This document shows, piece by piece, positions 6,744 to 14,199 of a stretch of 59,442 bases of DNA. A model generated the notes under the pieces. It searched no databases. It saw only the letters and a list, made by a program, of their open reading frames with translations, and was not told where the DNA came from. How positions within the stretch are numbered: the stretch's first letter is position 1; each line of letters opens with the position of its first letter. Source of the DNA: an uncultured Bacteroidales bacterium (lineage in GTDB: Bacteria; Bacteroidota; Bacteroidia; Bacteroidales; Bacteroidaceae); contig CADAZW010000021.1 in NCBI GenBank assembly GCA_902792555.1, positions 1-59,442 on the forward strand, written 5' to 3'. A program made the translations under genes and the position numbers.

Positions 6744-7838
6744 TTACCAGCCTGAGGGCAGCATGATGTTCTCTGCGCCATGGGCATTGCGGAAGAGGGG
6801 CGCTATGTCCTCATCGTTGAAGCCGGCAATGCCGCACCCTATTCTGGTTACAAGGAATGTGAGTTGCCTGTTTTGCCCGGCGAACCGGATAAACTCATCG
6901 ACATAGGGCTTGATTTTCTCCACACCGCCCTGCATGGTAGGAATGGCATAGCTCTGGCCTTGCAGGCCGACGCCCTGGCCCATCACAGCACCAAACCTGC
7001 GGTATGCGTCATATGCCGCTCCACCGCCATGAATACCGCGCAGATTGCTGCCAAACACGAAGATCTCGTTCGGCGCGAGCTTCCAGATGTATTCGGGCGT
7101 AGAGAGTTGCCTTTCCCGGCTCTTCTCGAAGAGTATCCGTGAAAATCGGACATCGCCTGCAGGTATCGGAGGTTCGAGTGCGAGATAATCTCCTGCAGCG
7201 GGAGCGAGACCGACGCTGTCGGCATCCATTACCTCCGGCATGTCGAAGTCCATGTCAAAGTTTTCCTTGAAATATGGTATGACGTATTTTTCTTTCAAAT
7301 GGTTGTAGCGCTGTGATATTGCCGCCGGGGTCACGCCCATCTGCGCGGCCACGTCCTTTGACTTGAAGCCGTTGACCAGCAGCATTACCAATATGGCTCT
7401 CGACATCCTGTCAAGTCTTGCCGTGTCGCATATATCCAACACCATCTTGTTGAAATTGAGCCTCAGATCCTGGCCCGTGTCGAAGGTCTGGATATACTCG
7501 TCGAAGGTCAGCGACCCGTATTCGCGCTTATACCATTTCAGCGCATCGAGCACGATATAGCGGAATCCGTTTATCATCCATGTGCGCAGCGACACCTTGG
7601 GCGAACGGTCTTCCAGCGGTTTCCAGTCGTGTTCTATCAGATAGATGGCGTATTGGTGGGCAAGCGACATGAAGTCCAGATTCTCTTTGGAACTGAGTGT
7701 ATACTTCTTGTCAAAGATGTTGTATGCCACCCGGCTATACTCGTAGAAATAATGCCGGAACATCCATTGGTCACCCCTGCGGAAACCTTCTATTATTTCT
7801 TGCTCGCTATACATTCCACCGTTTTTTTCTGACTGCAA
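6744..7838 (-). CDS. Sigma-70-like factor fused to a macro-type domain
   Basis: A 364-aa protein with two unrelated halves. Residues ~10-195 resemble an ECF-type sigma factor: an N-terminal helical region (EQEIIEGFRRGDQWMFRHYF) and a region-4 helix-turn-helix (FKSKDVAAQMGVTPAAISQR). Residues ~250-364 look like the macro-domain-like family of phage protein A1S_2505: NEIFVFGSNLRGIHGGGAAY, GQSYAIPTMQGG, and TRIGCGIAGFNDEDIAPLF. Macro folds bind ADP-ribose. The architecture suggests transcription control responsive to ADP-ribose or a derivative, which is inference. A TAATTTTG box lies at 7847-7854. The promoter faces away from the divergent vWA gene. Two starts are possible (residue 1 or M9). Confidence 0.75.
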   Translation of the reverse strand: MQSEKNGGMYSEQEIIEGFRRGDQWMFRHYFYEYSRVAYNIFDKKYTLSSKENLDFMSLAHQYAIYLIEHDWKPLEDRSPKVSLRTWMINGFRYIVLDALKWYKREYGSLTFDEYIQTFDTGQDLRLNFNKMVLDICDTARLDRMSRAILVMLLVNGFKSKDVAAQMGVTPAAISQRYNHLKEKYVIPYFKENFDMDFDMPEVMDADSVGLAPAAGDYLALEPPIPAGDVRFSRILFEKSRERQLSTPEYIWKLAPNEIFVFGSNLRGIHGGGAAYDAYRRFGAVMGQGVGLQGQSYAIPTMQGGVEKIKPYVDEFIRFAGQNRQLTFLVTRIGCGIAGFNDEDIAPLFRNAHGAENIMLPSGW

Positions 7839-7846
7839 TCGGAGTA

Positions 7847-7854
7847 CAAAATTA
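7847..7854 (-). promoter_or_regulatory. -7 box for the sigma/macro gene
   Basis: CAAAATTA reads TAATTTTG on the minus strand. It is only about 9 bp from the first ATG, which favours the second in-frame ATG (M9) or a very short leader. Confidence 0.4.
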
Positions 7855-7869
7855 AAAAAAATATCTGGG

Positions 7870-7899
7870 TTGCTTAATTTTTCCTCAGATATATCTTTA
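7870..7899 (+). promoter_or_regulatory. Promoter of the vWA gene
   Basis: TTG (7870-7872), 19 bp, then TATCTTTA (7892-7899), one base off TAnnTTTG; about 56 bp before the ATG at 7956. Confidence 0.45.
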
Positions 7900-7955
7900 A
7901 AGAGGTAAAGAGTGTTGCAAACTTTTATCTATCATCATCTAAATCGAAGCAAAAA

Positions 7956-8579
7956 ATGAAAAAGGTATTCAATTTGATTATCGTTGACGAGAGTGGTTCG
8001 ATGTCTGTTATCCGCAAGCAGGCATTTGCCGGAATGAATGAGACGCTATCTACCGTCAGGAGCATGCAGGACCAGTATCCTGACACGGAGCAGCGGGTGA
8101 CCCTGGTAACCTTCGACAGTGAGCATATGAAGTGGCACTACGACAATGCCGAAGCCAAGCAGACCGAGAATCTGAAGTGGGGAGCCTATAATCCCTGCGC
8201 TGCGACCCCGCTGTATGACACCATCGGCAAATCGGTGTCGAAGCTCAACGCCATGGTTGACGAAGGCGACAACGTGCTGGTGACCATCATCACTGACGGC
8301 GAGGAAAACTGTTCACAGGAATGGTCGCTGCAGATGGTCAACAAGCTTATCGGGAAACTGAAGGAGCATGGTTGGACCTTCACCCTCATCGGCACCGACA
8401 ACCTCGATGTTGAGAGCATGGCCCACTCCATGTGCATTGACGAGCACTTGAAGTTTTGCGAAGATGCCGCCGGCACGGATGAGATGTTCTTGAAGGAGCG
8501 CAAGGCGCGTGTCCGCTTCAACTGCTGTGTTGCTGGAAACATAGCCATGAAGAAAGGAAGCTTCTTCAGCGAAGAGTAA
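7956..8579 (+). CDS. von Willebrand factor A domain protein
   Basis: A 207-aa cytoplasmic vWA-only protein. The MIDAS metal site is complete: D11-E-S13-G-S15 at the start (IIVDESGSMSVIRKQAF), a Thr in CAATPLYDTI, and the later VTIITDGEEN. Family members bind partners through a divalent metal and often sit beside AAA+ ATPases or in phage and stress operons. No such ATPase is next to this one. It is transcribed alone, diverging from the sigma/macro gene, and ends in a strong bidirectional terminator. Confidence 0.85.
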   Translation: MKKVFNLIIVDESGSMSVIRKQAFAGMNETLSTVRSMQDQYPDTEQRVTLVTFDSEHMKWHYDNAEAKQTENLKWGAYNPCAATPLYDTIGKSVSKLNAMVDEGDNVLVTIITDGEENCSQEWSLQMVNKLIGKLKEHGWTFTLIGTDNLDVESMAHSMCIDEHLKFCEDAAGTDEMFLKERKARVRFNCCVAGNIAMKKGSFFSEE

Positions 8580-8601
8580 GCCCTGCCTTGTCAACCCGCA
8601 T

Positions 8602-8633
8602 TGAAAGCCGCACCAAGCATGCGGCTTTCATTG
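8602..8633. terminator. Bidirectional terminator between vWA and HD genes
   Basis: TGAAAGCCGCA (8602-8612) pairs perfectly with TGCGGCTTTCA (8620-8630) around a 7-nt loop and is followed by T-rich sequence. It serves the convergent genes and overlaps the stop of the HD gene. Confidence 0.8.
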
Positions 8634-9128
8634 TTGGGTGGCATGCACTTTATACCATTCCTTATAGTCAGGGTTGGCAACGAGCCTTGCACCCTGATGG
8701 GTGGCCATACGCTTTGGCAACGGCATGACATGGATACGCAGGAGATCCATCCTGTCCGCATCGAAGCAGATGTTTATTGTGGCATCGTCAGTCTTGTGGC
8801 ATACGGTATGCAGTTCACATGCTTTCTTGAGCTTAGCTATCTGCTCATCGCTGAATCCTGACAGCAATGTGTCGCGGATGGTGTCAATGAGCTTTGAAGC
8901 CCTCTTGCCGTGGTCAATGTCTTCGTTGTTGTCCAGCCTTTCGGAGTCATGGAGATAGGCAAAGGCTTTGATAACATCCATATCTGCTCCGTCCTGATAA
9001 AGAATCTGACCGAATTTGCATACTCTGTCCCAATGGTCTATGCCATGGGTACGTCCCATATACTCAGGCCACCTCTGGATGGCAAAGCGTCTCAGTTCGT
9101 CAAGGTTAAAGGATTCTGCTTCTTTCAT
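8628..9128 (-). CDS. HD-domain phosphohydrolase
   Basis: A 166-aa HD-superfamily protein. The metal site is visible as H32 (HGIDHWDRV), H60-D61 (AYLHDSERL) and a later Asp (CFDADRMDLLRI). Members hydrolyse phosphate esters of nucleotides, often as 5'-nucleotidases or dNTPases, but this sequence does not show the substrate. It is the last gene of a leftward group with a metallophosphoesterase 91 bp upstream. Its stop lies inside the shared terminator. Confidence 0.85.
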   Translation of the reverse strand: MKEAESFNLDELRRFAIQRWPEYMGRTHGIDHWDRVCKFGQILYQDGADMDVIKAFAYLHDSERLDNNEDIDHGKRASKLIDTIRDTLLSGFSDEQIAKLKKACELHTVCHKTDDATINICFDADRMDLLRIHVMPLPKRMATHQGARLVANPDYKEWYKVHATQQ

Positions 9129-9219
9129 TGATACTTATACTCATTTTAGTTTTATCACATCGCTCCATCTGGTGGTAGGGTTATTGCAATTTTACCACCC
9201 GGATTATCATTCCAAATAG

Positions 9220-9786
9220 TCAGAGCATAAACAGACGTGGTTTCCTGACCAGTCTGTTCATGTCATCAAGCAGCGCTGCATTGGAAAAGATGATGCCGTC
9301 CTGTTTTAATATGCCATATCCGTCATGGGCATGACCAAAAAGGTGATAACGTGGCTTTACCTCCATAATGCGATTGCGCAATGGAGCATTACCCCAATGG
9401 GTACCCGCGGAATTATCAAGTATCATCACGGGTGGTTCGTGGGTAATAACCACATCTGTATTGCCAGGAATAAGGCCCTCCTGATGATTGTAAGCAAGGC
9501 CATAGAACTGAACTCCATCTATTTCTACACCGCAGTCCTGAAGAAAGTGAACATTTTCAGGCAAGTCCTCGATACCTTCTGCATCCCATAGACATAGATC
9601 ATGGTTTCCTGTAACGAAAATCTTATGGTTATAAGACAGTTCTATGAACCAGTTCAGGAAATCGAGCACCTCACCCTCCGTGCCATTATGGCTAATATCA
9701 CCACTATGAATGATAATATCAGCCTCTGGCATATCCTTTATCCTATGATGTAAGCCGTGGGTATCAGAGATGTGTAGTATTTTCAT
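9220..9786 (-). CDS. Calcineurin-like metallophosphoesterase
   Basis: A 188-aa metallophosphoesterase with all core motifs in order: SDTHG (D8, H10), IHSGDISHNG, TGNHD, ITHEPP and GHAHDGYG. The two-metal centre hydrolyses phosphomono- or phosphodiesters; it is similar in size to the MPPED2/YfcE class. It is soluble. It lies 37 bp downstream of the beta-CASP hydrolase and upstream of the HD gene, so three phosphoester hydrolases follow one another. Confidence 0.88.
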   Translation of the reverse strand: MKILHISDTHGLHHRIKDMPEADIIIHSGDISHNGTEGEVLDFLNWFIELSYNHKIFVTGNHDLCLWDAEGIEDLPENVHFLQDCGVEIDGVQFYGLAYNHQEGLIPGNTDVVITHEPPVMILDNSAGTHWGNAPLRNRIMEVKPRYHLFGHAHDGYGILKQDGIIFSNAALLDDMNRLVRKPRLFML

Positions 9787-9823
9787 TCGTGTGAAACAAC
9801 TTTTGTGTCACCATCTGCCGTCT

Positions 9824-11080
9824 TTACACAGAAGGCACCAGCGACATGGAATCACCGTCGTTCAAAACAATAATGGACCATTCGTCACTGAAGAACTTGG
9901 CAAAACCTTCAGGGTTATCCGTATGGATAGGGACAATTCCCCTAGGATGCAACAATCGGAAAATCTCACGCAGGTCTGTCATATCAATATGCCCACTAGT
10001 GTGCATATAATCAAAATCCACATCCAGCGATTTAGCCAGATTTTCGTTATATGCATCTGAACCTTCCTTGACATAGCCGTTCCACATAGAAAGGACCTTC
10101 TTTTTCTCCCCCGGTATTTGATCTATCAATTTATCAAAGCGTGGGCTAGGGCGAGCAATTAGTACATATCCATATCTGCCAAGAGCATCCTTGAAACTGT
10201 CTGAAACAAAGACGCTGTTCCTGTCAGACAAGTCACGCATCAGGGGCTTGGGCCCATGTTTCCCATATTGAAACAATTTCGATTTAGTCCATATCGAACC
10301 GCTATTAACGACAGTATCCATCACTTTCTTCTGATATCCGTCCACATAGAAGGCACGATGAGCCCTTTGGGCTGCCTGATAGAGGGAGAACAATCTGTCA
10401 ATGTTGGTCGATGACAGATAGACAACACATCCTTTATTGTCTCTGAACAATGTTTCAAAATCCTTTTGAAGCCTGTACTCTTTCATACTTGCGGCCTTGG
10501 GGCGTGAGACATTTGTACCTTCACAAACGACATAATCTACCTCGCCCACATATCTCTTTAGCATCTCAGAAGTCTTACCACTTCTGAAACCATGTAAGCG
10601 GAAATCGCCAGTGTGATAGACTGAGACTCCATCTGCGACAATCTTGAAAGCGTAAGCATCGAAAGCAGAATGGTCAACAGTTACAGGCACTATGGTAAAT
10701 GGACCGAACTTAAATACTTCGTGCTCCTTAAATGTGTTGACATCATCAAGGCGTTCAAGCATCACCTTATGAGCATCAATTCTATATTTTAGATGATCGG
10801 ATAATACTCTTTGAATGTCTCGTCCCACCTTACCCATATAGATAGGCAGTTCTTTTGGCAACTTAATAATACTGCCTATATGATCGCCATGATAGTGCGT
10901 GATGAGTAATGCACTCTTGGATAGGTCGCCATGAGTCAAACCCTCGACTTGCAAATCCCCAGTCTTTGGACCACCAGGTAGTTCTTCGCCATAATCGACG
11001 AACAAACGCCAGCCATCACATTCGTATTCTGTGACGCAACCACCTATCTGGTGAGTGCCGCGATGGATTTTAATGTTCAT
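9824..11080 (-). CDS. MBL-fold hydrolase, beta-CASP / RNase J-like
   Basis: A 418-aa metallo-beta-lactamase-fold protein. The signature THYHGDHIGS gives H62, H64, D66 and H67; VDHSAFDAYAF, YHTGDFRLHG and the late HTSGHIDMTDL and VPIHTDN complete motifs typical of beta-CASP nucleases such as RNase J. It is shorter than RNase J (about 550 aa) and lacks its C-terminal domain, so this is an accessory, probably RNA- or DNA-cleaving, member. Its ATG lies 11 bp inside the end of the upstream PD-(D/E)XK-like gene, which implies coupled translation. Confidence 0.82.
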   Translation of the reverse strand: MNIKIHRGTHQIGGCVTEYECDGWRLFVDYGEELPGGPKTGDLQVEGLTHGDLSKSALLITHYHGDHIGSIIKLPKELPIYMGKVGRDIQRVLSDHLKYRIDAHKVMLERLDDVNTFKEHEVFKFGPFTIVPVTVDHSAFDAYAFKIVADGVSVYHTGDFRLHGFRSGKTSEMLKRYVGEVDYVVCEGTNVSRPKAASMKEYRLQKDFETLFRDNKGCVVYLSSTNIDRLFSLYQAAQRAHRAFYVDGYQKKVMDTVVNSGSIWTKSKLFQYGKHGPKPLMRDLSDRNSVFVSDSFKDALGRYGYVLIARPSPRFDKLIDQIPGEKKKVLSMWNGYVKEGSDAYNENLAKSLDVDFDYMHTSGHIDMTDLREIFRLLHPRGIVPIHTDNPEGFAKFFSDEWSIIVLNDGDSMSLVPSV

Positions 11081-12152
11081 AAAATTGTATCTTATTGCTA
11101 GATCCTAATTTGTATTTTGTCTTTCCGAATTCAACATTTACTGAATATATTTCTCTTGGATATTCATTTAAAATATGGATAATTTCCTTGTTATCAATTA
11201 AAGGATGATACACGTTTGCCAACATATTGGCTCTTATTTTAGTATAATTCTTAATATTGTCATAGAAGCAATCTTCATTCTTGTTGGGAGTATAATCAGG
11301 CCTAGCAATAAAACCGGTTATCATATCTCGCATTATGCACGAATACATAAAGAGTTCAGATATGACACCTACTTTTATGTTCTTACTCTTTTTGTTTTTA
11401 GGAATATATTTAAGTTCTATAATTGTCAGGGTCTCGCTTTTTGCGCCCCACAAATCTATTGCAGACAAACCACTTGTAAAAAACTTCTTTTTATTTTTCT
11501 TAACTCCAACAGGAAATTGCCTATCTATAAAATCTAAATCGTACTCCTTTATAATATAGCTAGAGAGATTTGACGAAAGTAAATACTCAACAGATGTCTC
11601 GCTTAAGTTATCAAAATCTCCCTTGGGCTCAGGAATCTTGGAAAAGTTATTATTTTGTAAGCTATGTAGCTCTCTTTTGAACTTCTCTACTTCATCGATG
11701 TTACTCTTTGAAACAGAGAACCACGGGTATTGTTCAGAAAACCTTAGAACACGATATAGAAAGCGACGATAATGACACCATTTATTGTCATTTTTCTCAA
11801 TACCATGCGGTATATCCCATTTAAGTTCAACGGATTCGATAATACTTGGCAGCCATGCTTTGAGACATATTGCCCATCCTTCAAACGCAGCATTGTCAGT
11901 CTGCATATTTTTACATGTCGCATTTAAGATAATCTCTTCTCCATCGCATATTCCCTTTTGCTCCTCTATATTGAGAAGTAATTTCTTATCTTTTTGAATT
12001 TTGAAGGAAATATATTTGGGTAAGATAATTCTTCTTAATCTTCCAGATTCTGCTTGGACGTGTTTACGAAGAGGTTCTATAAATGTTTTCTTTTCATATT
12101 TTGATTGAGTTTCTGACTTCTTGTATTCCTTAATTTTTGTTTTTTGTGCCAT
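11070..12152 (-). CDS. PD-(D/E)XK nuclease-like protein of unknown family
   Basis: A 360-aa protein, strongly AT-rich and Lys/Ile/Asn-rich compared with its neighbours, suggesting recent transfer. No family is recognised by name, but D233 in GLSAIDLWGAKSE and E246-L-K248 in TLTIIELKYIPK form the Asp...Glu-X-Lys arrangement of PD-(D/E)XK nucleases, as in restriction and repair enzymes. The N-terminal half is basic and may bind nucleic acid. The 11-bp overlap with the beta-CASP gene ties the two together as a likely two-nuclease unit. A substrate cannot be inferred. Confidence 0.6.
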   Translation of the reverse strand: MAQKTKIKEYKKSETQSKYEKKTFIEPLRKHVQAESGRLRRIILPKYISFKIQKDKKLLLNIEEQKGICDGEEIILNATCKNMQTDNAAFEGWAICLKAWLPSIIESVELKWDIPHGIEKNDNKWCHYRRFLYRVLRFSEQYPWFSVSKSNIDEVEKFKRELHSLQNNNFSKIPEPKGDFDNLSETSVEYLLSSNLSSYIIKEYDLDFIDRQFPVGVKKNKKKFFTSGLSAIDLWGAKSETLTIIELKYIPKNKKSKNIKVGVISELFMYSCIMRDMITGFIARPDYTPNKNEDCFYDNIKNYTKIRANMLANVYHPLIDNKEIIHILNEYPREIYSVNVEFGKTKYKLGSSNKIQFYEH

Positions 12153-12234
12153 ATTTTGAAATTTTAAAGTTTTACATTCTTGTTATTCTCCATCACATCC
12201 AGGTTGGAGTGATCTCCCATATTCTTCAGTCTCG

Positions 12235-12489
12235 TTATTCTTCTTCATCCAGATCGACATCGGTTGGCAGATTGTAGTCCTCTAGCAGGTTCCACCCCCA
12301 GCCACAGTCGGAACACGTAATGTATCCATCTTCGTCGCCCATCGTGTTGCTTGAACCACAATTTGTGCAACAAGGTGTTCTATAGAGAGCCTCTTCGATT
12401 ACCTCTCTAATCTGCTCTCGAACAGATGCATCGTCGTCGAAAGTGTTCGGTTTCGGAGATTTATTCTTTTTCTTCATATCTGTATCCAA
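12235..12489 (-). CDS. Small zinc-ribbon protein
   Basis: An 84-aa protein with CCTNCGSSNTMGDEDG and ITCSDCGW, two CxxC knuckles about 18 residues apart that form a zinc ribbon, followed by an acidic tail. Such ribbons occur in adaptors binding nucleic acid or RNA polymerase. It is first in the leftward group and has its own promoter. A second possible start (K6) is close behind. Confidence 0.7.
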   Translation of the reverse strand: MDTDMKKKNKSPKPNTFDDDASVREQIREVIEEALYRTPCCTNCGSSNTMGDEDGYITCSDCGWGWNLLEDYNLPTDVDLDEEE

Positions 12490-12561
12490 GTCTTATTCTG
12501 CTTTTCCCATTGCTGCTCTTTGTCAGGCTCTCCGCTATCGTCGGTTTATCAATTCACTCTA

Positions 12562-12591
12562 CAAAGGTAGTTATTTTTGACAACACCCAAA
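12562..12591 (-). promoter_or_regulatory. Promoter of the zinc-ribbon/nuclease group
   Basis: CAAAGGTA (12562-12569) is TACCTTTG on the minus strand; CAAA (12588-12591) is the -33 TTTG with 18 bp between them. Confidence 0.55.
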
Positions 12592-12616
12592 GAAAAAACC
12601 TGAAAATATTAGGAAA

Positions 12617-12703
12617 TGCCGGCAGGAGTCTGAGAGCAAAGCGGCAATGCCGGCAGGCATCGCGAAAAGATCTTTTGCAGTCGGCAAAGCCGAAGTGAAA
12701 CTT
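12617..12703. repeat. Dispersed GC-hairpin element
   Basis: Contains GCCGGCAGGAG, AAAGCGGCAATGCCGGCAGG, CATCGCGA and GTCGGCAAAGCCGAAG. It is one of at least nine intergenic copies of a family built from short GC stems. Confidence 0.6.
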
Positions 12704-12745
12704 GCATGAGCATTTGAACCATTAAGAAACGTTAACTGAAAAAAT

Positions 12746-12776
12746 TTTGTCAATTCAAAGGTTTTGCCTAACTTCG
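12746..12776 (+). promoter_or_regulatory. Possible promoter of the NADAR gene
   Basis: TTTG (12746-12749), 19 bp, then TAACTTCG (12769-12776), one base off TAnnTTTG. Confidence 0.35.
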
Positions 12777-12910
12777 CGCCGATTTTCAGATGGGGAAGCG
12801 CCCCAGGCAAGGAAATCGGCGCCGGCGAGCCGGTGTTTGTGATTTATGCATTAAGAGACGGCCAAGAGCCGCCCCAACCGAGCTTTTCATAATTGGCCAC
12901 GGTGGGAAGA
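12776..12910 (+). promoter_or_regulatory. Inverted-repeat-rich leader of the NADAR gene
   Basis: GCGCCGATTT (12776-12785) pairs perfectly with AAATCGGCGC (12813-12822), enclosing GGGG/CCCC (12792-12795/12801-12804). CCGGC-GA-GCCGG follows at 12822-12833, and GGC/GCC pairs lie further on. The gene starts at 12966. It could be a structured 5' UTR or a set of operator sites. It matches no riboswitch I can name. Confidence 0.45.
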
Positions 12911-12965
12911 CAATGCGAATTAGTGAATATAAAACATTATTAATCAACTAATTAAAAACAAATTT

Positions 12966-13715
12966 ATGAAGAAACAGAATTATTTCGTTGCTTTTCATGA
13001 CGTGGTGGCATACGACGCTTCCGCGCTTAACTGCTTTGCCTTTCGTCACGGTTATGACGTGAAGGGCGGACTGTCGCTGGCATTGGGCAATATGGTTGCG
13101 GGCTTCCCCTTCAGCGTGGAAGGCGTGAGGTTTCTCAACAGTGAGTGTGCTTACATAGCAGGCATCTTCTCCAGCGGCTCTGACGCTCATCTCGAGCTGC
13201 AGCGCAAGCTGGTGGAGTGTGACAATGGCTTCATGGCAAAGAAGGATATCAGGCAACACAACAAGGCTTTGCAACGCGCTGACTGGGAGGAGTTTAACGT
13301 GGAGTGGATGTTGTTTGTGGTATGGCAGAAGTGCATGGGTAACGCCGACTTTCGCAAGGTGTTGCTCGCATTGCCTCACGACGCAGTGATCATAGAGGAC
13401 AGCACCTTTCAGGCAAGCCGGACTGCCACGGTGTGGGGTACTCGCAACGCTGAGCTCAAGACTCGACTCAACGCTCTGAAAAAGAGTTTGTTGTCAAAGG
13501 GAATGACCAAGGCGGCCGTCAAGAGGGAACAGGACAGGAGGCGACTGGGCGAGTGGTCGAGGGTCGGCGTCTTCGAGGGAATGAACATCATGGGGAAGAT
13601 TCTAATGATTTGCCGTGAGGCTCTGGTGAATGGCTGTGAGCCTGTCATCGACTATGCCCTGCTACGGAGCAAGCACATCAACTTGCTGGGCAAAGAGCTG
13701 ACTTTCAGTCGGTAG
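12966..13715 (+). CDS. NADAR (YbiA-like) family protein
   Basis: A 249-aa protein with the NADAR arrangement: an early Phe/aromatic patch, E60 in VEGVRFLNSECAYIAG (the position of the catalytic Glu of YbiA), LQRKL, then EWMLFVVWQKCMGNADFRKV, SRTATVWGTRN and a C-terminal GMNIMGKILMICREAL. NADAR proteins cleave N-glycosidic bonds of ribose derivatives; characterised members act in riboflavin-precursor clean-up or remove ADP-ribose from guanine in DNA. It is longer than the usual 150-190 aa because of a charged insertion (about 160-200). Monocistronic, with a long leader and a clear terminator. Confidence 0.75.
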   Translation: MKKQNYFVAFHDVVAYDASALNCFAFRHGYDVKGGLSLALGNMVAGFPFSVEGVRFLNSECAYIAGIFSSGSDAHLELQRKLVECDNGFMAKKDIRQHNKALQRADWEEFNVEWMLFVVWQKCMGNADFRKVLLALPHDAVIIEDSTFQASRTATVWGTRNAELKTRLNALKKSLLSKGMTKAAVKREQDRRRLGEWSRVGVFEGMNIMGKILMICREALVNGCEPVIDYALLRSKHINLLGKELTFSR

Positions 13716-13733
13716 CACAAGGCCACATAGGGG

Positions 13734-13764
13734 TGGGCGAATCTCTCTGATTCGCCCATTTCTT
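13734..13764 (+). terminator. Terminator of the NADAR gene
   Basis: TGGGCGAAT (13734-13742) and ATTCGCCCA (13750-13758) form a 9-bp stem with a 7-nt loop, followed by TTTCTTT. Confidence 0.8.
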
Positions 13765-13841
13765 TGTGTATTCCAACGGCACATGGGGGCTGACAGTATA
13801 CGCTTACGATTTCTTTTCATCTGTCCTCGTAAGGAGGAATT

Positions 13842-13916
13842 CTTGGAGCCTGCGCAGAAAATCTAAGAGTCTGCGCGTGAAATCTTGGAGCCTGCGCGTG
13901 AAATCTATCTCAGTGG
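13842..13916. repeat. 21-bp-period array B
   Basis: CTGCGC occurs at 13850, 13871 and 13892, each 21 bp apart, inside units of the type AATCTTGGAGC-CTGCGCGTGA. Only one orientation is seen, unlike arrays A, C and D. Confidence 0.75.
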
Positions 13917-13941
13917 GGAAGAGCGCGGGATGCGGTCCATA

Positions 13942-14132
13942 CGGCGCGACTGCTGACAAAGTTCTCGCGAAGTTACTCAAATATAAAAATCTTTTCGTAA
14001 CTGTGACGCTGCGCTCTCGAACTTCCTGATGTCAGACCGCGCCTAAAGAGCGACTTGCTCTTTCCTGACGGCGCGACCACTGACAAAGTTCTCGCGAAGT
14101 TACTCAAATATAAAAATCTTTTCGTAACTTTG
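13942..14132. repeat. Duplicated 64-bp promoter segment before fumarase
   Basis: A 64-bp segment is present at 13942-14005 and again at 14069-14132. The copies differ at only a few bases. The second ends in TAACTTTG (14125-14132), a consensus -7 box; the first ends in TAACTGTG, which breaks it. The DNA between them contains GC-hairpin text shared with other spacers. Confidence 0.75.
14125..14132 (+). promoter_or_regulatory. -7 box of the fumarase gene
   Basis: TAACTTTG, a full match, about 67 bp before the ATG at 14200. No clear -33 element is seen. Confidence 0.55.
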
Positions 14133-14199
14133 TAGGCGGAAAAAGTTGCTGCGTTAGCACAGACTTTAACCTTGACGTAATGAATAAACCTTATATATA

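Noticed and set aside
6599..6787. 62-aa ATG frame behind the sigma/macro gene
   Set aside because: Arg/Pro/Cys-rich with no protein-like pattern; the neighbouring frame reads better.
12571..12810. 79-aa minus-strand frame in the NADAR leader
   Set aside because: It crosses a promoter, a repeat element and the hairpins; composition is not protein-like.
12776..12910. Cobalamin riboswitch in the NADAR leader
   Set aside because: GGCCACGGTGGGAAGAC recalls part of that class, but the B12-box core and the remaining conserved blocks are missing.
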